A stretch of DNA of 64,000 nt from Ricordea florida (lineage: Eukaryota; Cnidaria; Anthozoa; Corallimorpharia; Ricordeidae). The stretch is from assembly GCA_949710005.1 (NCBI GenBank), contig OX453279.1, positions 22,541,193 through 22,605,192 on the forward strand, in the 5' to 3' direction. The position numbers and the translations under genes were made by a program. The notes beneath the pieces are model-generated. The model did not search any database. It was given only the letters and a program-made list of their open reading frames with translations, and was not told the DNA's origin. Positions within the stretch are counted from its first letter, which is position 1. Each line of letters begins with the position of its first letter. Of the stretch, positions 61,276 to 64,000 are shown one piece after another.

Positions 61276-61745
61276 GATGCACAGCTGGCTTTTGGGTTAC
61301 AGATCTACAAACAATAACAAGAGTACAAACCCTTAATGTTATTGTTTTGCTGATGTACATGTCAACACAGTAGTAAATCAGACTTTCAGATTTGCAGATG
61401 TACAGTGGACCTCTACTTTAGACATTTCAAGGGTGGGGCAGCATATGGATCTGCCACAGAACTATACATACACCCTTCTCGTTACTGTTTTGTTACATTA
61501 CTGATTACAGTAGACCTATTTGAACATTAGGTTTTTTATTATTGTTCCATCAATTTATGTAATTGTCCAAAAACATGATTAAAATTTCTAGCAACATTTT
61601 TTATGCTGTACAGCACTGAATTTAAAAAAAATTTAAGAACATTTAAGAACATCCCGAGGCTGATTTTTCACTAAGCATCCGATAAATAAGAACACAATCA
61701 GTCTGACCTCTGAAATTGTGTGTTCTTATATGCGGGTGTTTACTG
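61276..61745. other. Right end of the pogo-like element
   Basis: Non-coding. Contains AAGAACA-type subterminal motifs (61,635-61,730) repeated before the terminal repeat, similar to those after the left end (58,555-58,640). Confidence 0.5.
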
Positions 61746-62739
61746 TATTTAGTATATGAGCTCTGTTTAACTATCCTGTTTTAAAATATCATGTTCATAA
61801 TGCGTTTTAAAATATAAACGGCTTTGTTATTTACCTAGACTTTTACTCAGCCCCGTGATTGGTTGATTCTTGGTCACGTGCCCCTGATCAAATTCAAATG
61901 TATCCGGACCGGAAAACGATTGTGCAATTGTAAAACAAAGCACTTATGTATGGTCCCTCGGGAAACTAGTTAGTTTTGGTTTCCCTCGAGTCCCGATATT
62001 TCCCTCGACTTCATCTCGAGAAACACATGGACTTGAGGGAAAGCAAAACTAACTGGTTCCCTCGGGACAAATGTATAATGTATCAAACACATTTGCAACT
62101 GCGGAGGCATCCGTACTGAGTGATACCTTTGTCTAATGTAAAACCATGCTGTCATTAAATTCACAACTCAGATGTATATTACCCTTTACTTGATTACGTT
62201 GACTTTTCGTTAAATTGTCTTTTCCGTCTATATAGTTTTGACCGAAACCACAAATGTCTATTCTATGGAATGTTCCCTACGTTAAGTAAAACATGGTCAA
62301 ACTACAAATTCAGTTTCAGGTACGCCTTGTTCCATTCTTATGTCGTCAATCGTAGTTCCGGCCCTGAGGTCCATCAATCACTTTTCTCTGAAATAAAGAT
62401 TGTAGTGACATTTATCAAACATGAGTTGTTCAAAGTTAAATGAGCCAAGAGGTATTCAGTTAAAACTATAAAGCTTAGTGGAGTAGTTCAGCAGCTTTCC
62501 AAAAAATGGTTACACTGCATGGTTTGATCCACAGATAAAAAAGTTAGAACCGCACTGTATAGTAAAAACAAACAGTATCACAGTACAGTATACTGTTCAG
62601 TAGCTTTGCAAAGAATGGTCACACTGCATGAAAACGTTAGAACCACACTGTTGAGTAAAACAAATAGTACCGCAGTATAGAAGTGTTCAGTATTGCTTCA
62701 AGTAAGAGAAAATTTAAATATGAGCTCGATCTTGTTCTA
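61746..62739. other. Non-coding sequence and short tandem repeats shared with unit 1
   Basis: Aligns with 45,561-46,480 and 46,797-47,240. The CAGTAGCTTTGCAAAGAATG tandem unit is present in fewer copies and the CAT microsatellite is absent. Confidence 0.6.
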
Positions 62740-62899
62740 TTTCCTGACTCTGGGTAACAACCATACAATTCAGTTCTCATAGCCACGTGGTTATGCCACT
62801 CAAGTGGGTGTAATCGTATAAAGCGAGCTTGTATTGGTTCAAAGACATCGTTCACTATTACGGTGAATGGGTCGTGGTTTCGATTCATACTTGCTATTC
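62740..62899 (-). CDS. F5/8-type-C (discoidin) domain exon, C-terminal end
   Basis: The minus-strand frame reads SMNRNHDPFTVIVNDVF, then FEPIQARFIRLHPLEWHNHV and AMRTELYGC. This is the typical end of a discoidin domain: asparagine-rich loop, ARFIRLHP strand, W, H, then RxELYGC. These domains occur in secreted or membrane adhesion proteins and bind glycans or phospholipids. An AG acceptor at about 62,900 could start the exon. No donor or upstream exon is in view. It may be a live host exon or a remnant. The tandem duplication cut this exon, leaving only its tail at 47,206-47,272. Confidence 0.7.
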
Positions 62900-62991
62900 C
62901 TACCATTAATGAAGCCTATAAAAGCCACCACAATAATTAATCAGAAATGTCGCCTGGTATTTGTTGTTGTTAGGTGAAGCCTTGCTGTTAG

Positions 62992-63023
<32 letters not shown>

Positions 63024-63404
63024 CACAACTACGTGGAAATAGTGAAACCATCATCCAATCAAATTTCCGAAGTGCTTATATTATAAAGAACAGAAACCAA
63101 AGTTATACTTTGCCTTACCTTCGCAATTTTGCAGTTGAGTATCATTGAGGTAAGGCCTTCTCCGGGGTTGTATTGTTCGGAGATCAGAAAACATTTTTTT
63201 TCTCAGAAAAGGGGTTTGTACATTGCTGAAAACTGTCCTTGACATGAGCTTTCGTTAGAATTTGGCCATGGATTAAAATTAATCCACAGCGTGATAAGTT
63301 GGTTCAAGGGAATTTAAATTTGTCCGCGGAATGGGATATATACTACAGCGATTACGCTTTTGATTCATGCAAAGGAAAATACAAAGATAATAAATTCATA
63401 TCAA
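62900..63404. other. Unassigned sequence
   Basis: Presumably the original flank beyond the duplication. No gene or repeat recognised. Confidence 0.4.
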
Positions 63405-63597
63405 GAAGAAGGTAAAAGAAAAATTCATGCAGAGGGAAGGTCCAATTGTGACTTTTTCACACGTAGTAAAAAAATTCTTGCAGAGGGGTTCACCTGAAAA
63501 AAAAAAAATTCCTGCACAAGCAGTGAGCGAAAAAAAAATTCGTGCAAGCTGAAAATTCCCCACCCTCCCCCCCATCACTTTTGTAATGGTCCGTCCC
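63405..63597 (+). repeat. GGGACGG MITE, left-truncated copy
   Basis: The right 190 bp of the MITE family ends CCGTCCC at 63,597 and is followed by TTA. The left terminal repeat is missing. The interior reads GAGGGGTTCACCTG without the RAG1-like block, giving another view of the unoccupied sequence. Confidence 0.85.
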
Positions 63598-63600
63598 TTA

Positions 63601-64000
63601 ACAAGAACAACCCGTATTTTAGCCAAGACCGTTGAACACTTCAAAACAGTGGAGGAAACCACAAGTTAAAACGCATTTATTTCCATAAATATTACAACAC
63701 TTAGGAATACGTTTCGCCGTACTGGGAAAAATAAGCTACTTATTGACTAATTTCCAACTAGCACGTGCGAAGAAAGCGGAACTTGACCATGCGCGGTAAC
63801 GTAACTTGAAGAATTTCTATTTTGATGACGTCACGAAAAACAAGGGTTCTTGAATGATTTAAAAACGCATATTGGGCGCCTTCCAGACGGTGAATTTTCT
63901 TGAAAATTGGCACATGGATAAGATTTTTCCTTTTCCCGCTGTTGGGAAAAAATAATCAAATTCTATATATACATGTAATACGCATTAAAAACGAAAATTG
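63601..64000. other. Unassigned sequence
   Basis: No gene or repeat recognised. Confidence 0.4.

Larger units (their letters stand above)
58526..61745. mobile_element. pogo/Tigger-like DNA transposon with HIRAN partner, 3,220 bp
   Basis: The ends are CAGTAAACACCAGCATATAAG and the complement of CAGTAAACACCCGCATATAAG. TA flanks both sides (58,524-58,525 and 61,746-61,747). Unit 1 has the empty site CGCGGTATTTAG at 45,570. It contains two divergent genes, a HIRAN-domain protein on the minus strand and a zinc-finger DDE transposase on the plus strand. TA duplication and CAG-starting ends fit the Tc1/mariner-pogo group. Both genes are open. Confidence 0.92.
47273..62770. repeat. Segmental duplication, unit 2
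   Basis: Direct tandem copy of unit 1. Unit-2-only insertions, each defined by the uninterrupted unit 1 sequence, are the ISL2EU element (47,579-51,053), MITEs at 51,737-51,981, 52,317-52,560, 53,838-54,284 and 55,028-55,535, and the pogo element (58,526-61,745). The copy ends inside the discoidin exon, which is fuller here. Confidence 0.85.

Noticed and set aside
63396..63662. 88-codon minus-strand frame
   Set aside because: It is the translation of a GGGACGG MITE; similar frames appear in other copies of the MITE.

Overview
The window looks like metazoan nuclear DNA, most likely from a cnidarian (a hexacorallian such as a stony coral or sea anemone). It is AT-rich and has no operons. Host coding sequence is reduced to fragments: a possible terminal exon at 824-1076, pieces of a rhodopsin-type GPCR, and one F5/8-type-C (discoidin) exon. 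Nearly everything else is transposable elements, many nested in one another. The organism call is inference from the kinds of elements and host fragments; no search was run.

Layout. 1-4,500: little recognisable apart from foldback repeats and a possible exon. 4,983-6,328: broken CR1/L2-like LINE carrying two MITEs. 6,329-21,108: minus-strand Ty3/Gypsy chromovirus (Gag, PR, RT, RH, IN, chromodomain), followed by an SGNH-hydrolase-like reading frame and an Env-like glycoprotein remnant. A 4.5-kb element sits between its Gag and Pol and carries a RAG1-like DDE transposase (16,560-18,833, minus) with a convergent chromo-barrel-type gene (15,519-16,223, plus). 21,140-25,578: Env remnants, very large palindromes, LINE tail and a GPCR fragment. 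25,579-34,690: a 9.1-kb insertion splitting the GPCR fragment and holding a decayed Helitron-type element (2A motif, cysteine protease, HUH Rep domain, RPA-like domain). 34,963-36,056: truncated LINE. 36,940-44,201: nearly intact BEL/Pao retrotransposon with 5-bp target-site duplication, inserted in a MITE. 47,579-51,053: ISL2EU-type THAP-DDE transposon. 58,526-61,745: pogo/Tigger-like transposon with a divergent HIRAN-domain gene. 62,740-62,899: discoidin exon.

The main architectural fact is a tandem segmental duplication. About 15.29-47.27 kb (unit 1) and 47.27-62.77 kb (unit 2) are copies of one ancestral segment running from a MITE inside the Gypsy Gag region, through the Env, LINE and GPCR remnants, to the discoidin exon. 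The two units have since gained different insertions, so each acts as an empty-site control for the other. This gives exact ends and target duplications for the BEL element, ISL2EU, the pogo element, a LINE and several MITEs.

Three DNA transposons here each pair a transposase with a second gene: RAG1-like plus chromo-barrel (convergent), THAP-DDE plus a truncated partner (convergent), and pogo DDE plus HIRAN (divergent). The RAG1-like pair is the strongest candidate for an under-described system. It keeps every catalytic and zinc-ligand position of RAG1 at nearly identical spacing, and the convergent layout recalls RAG1/RAG2-type transposons.
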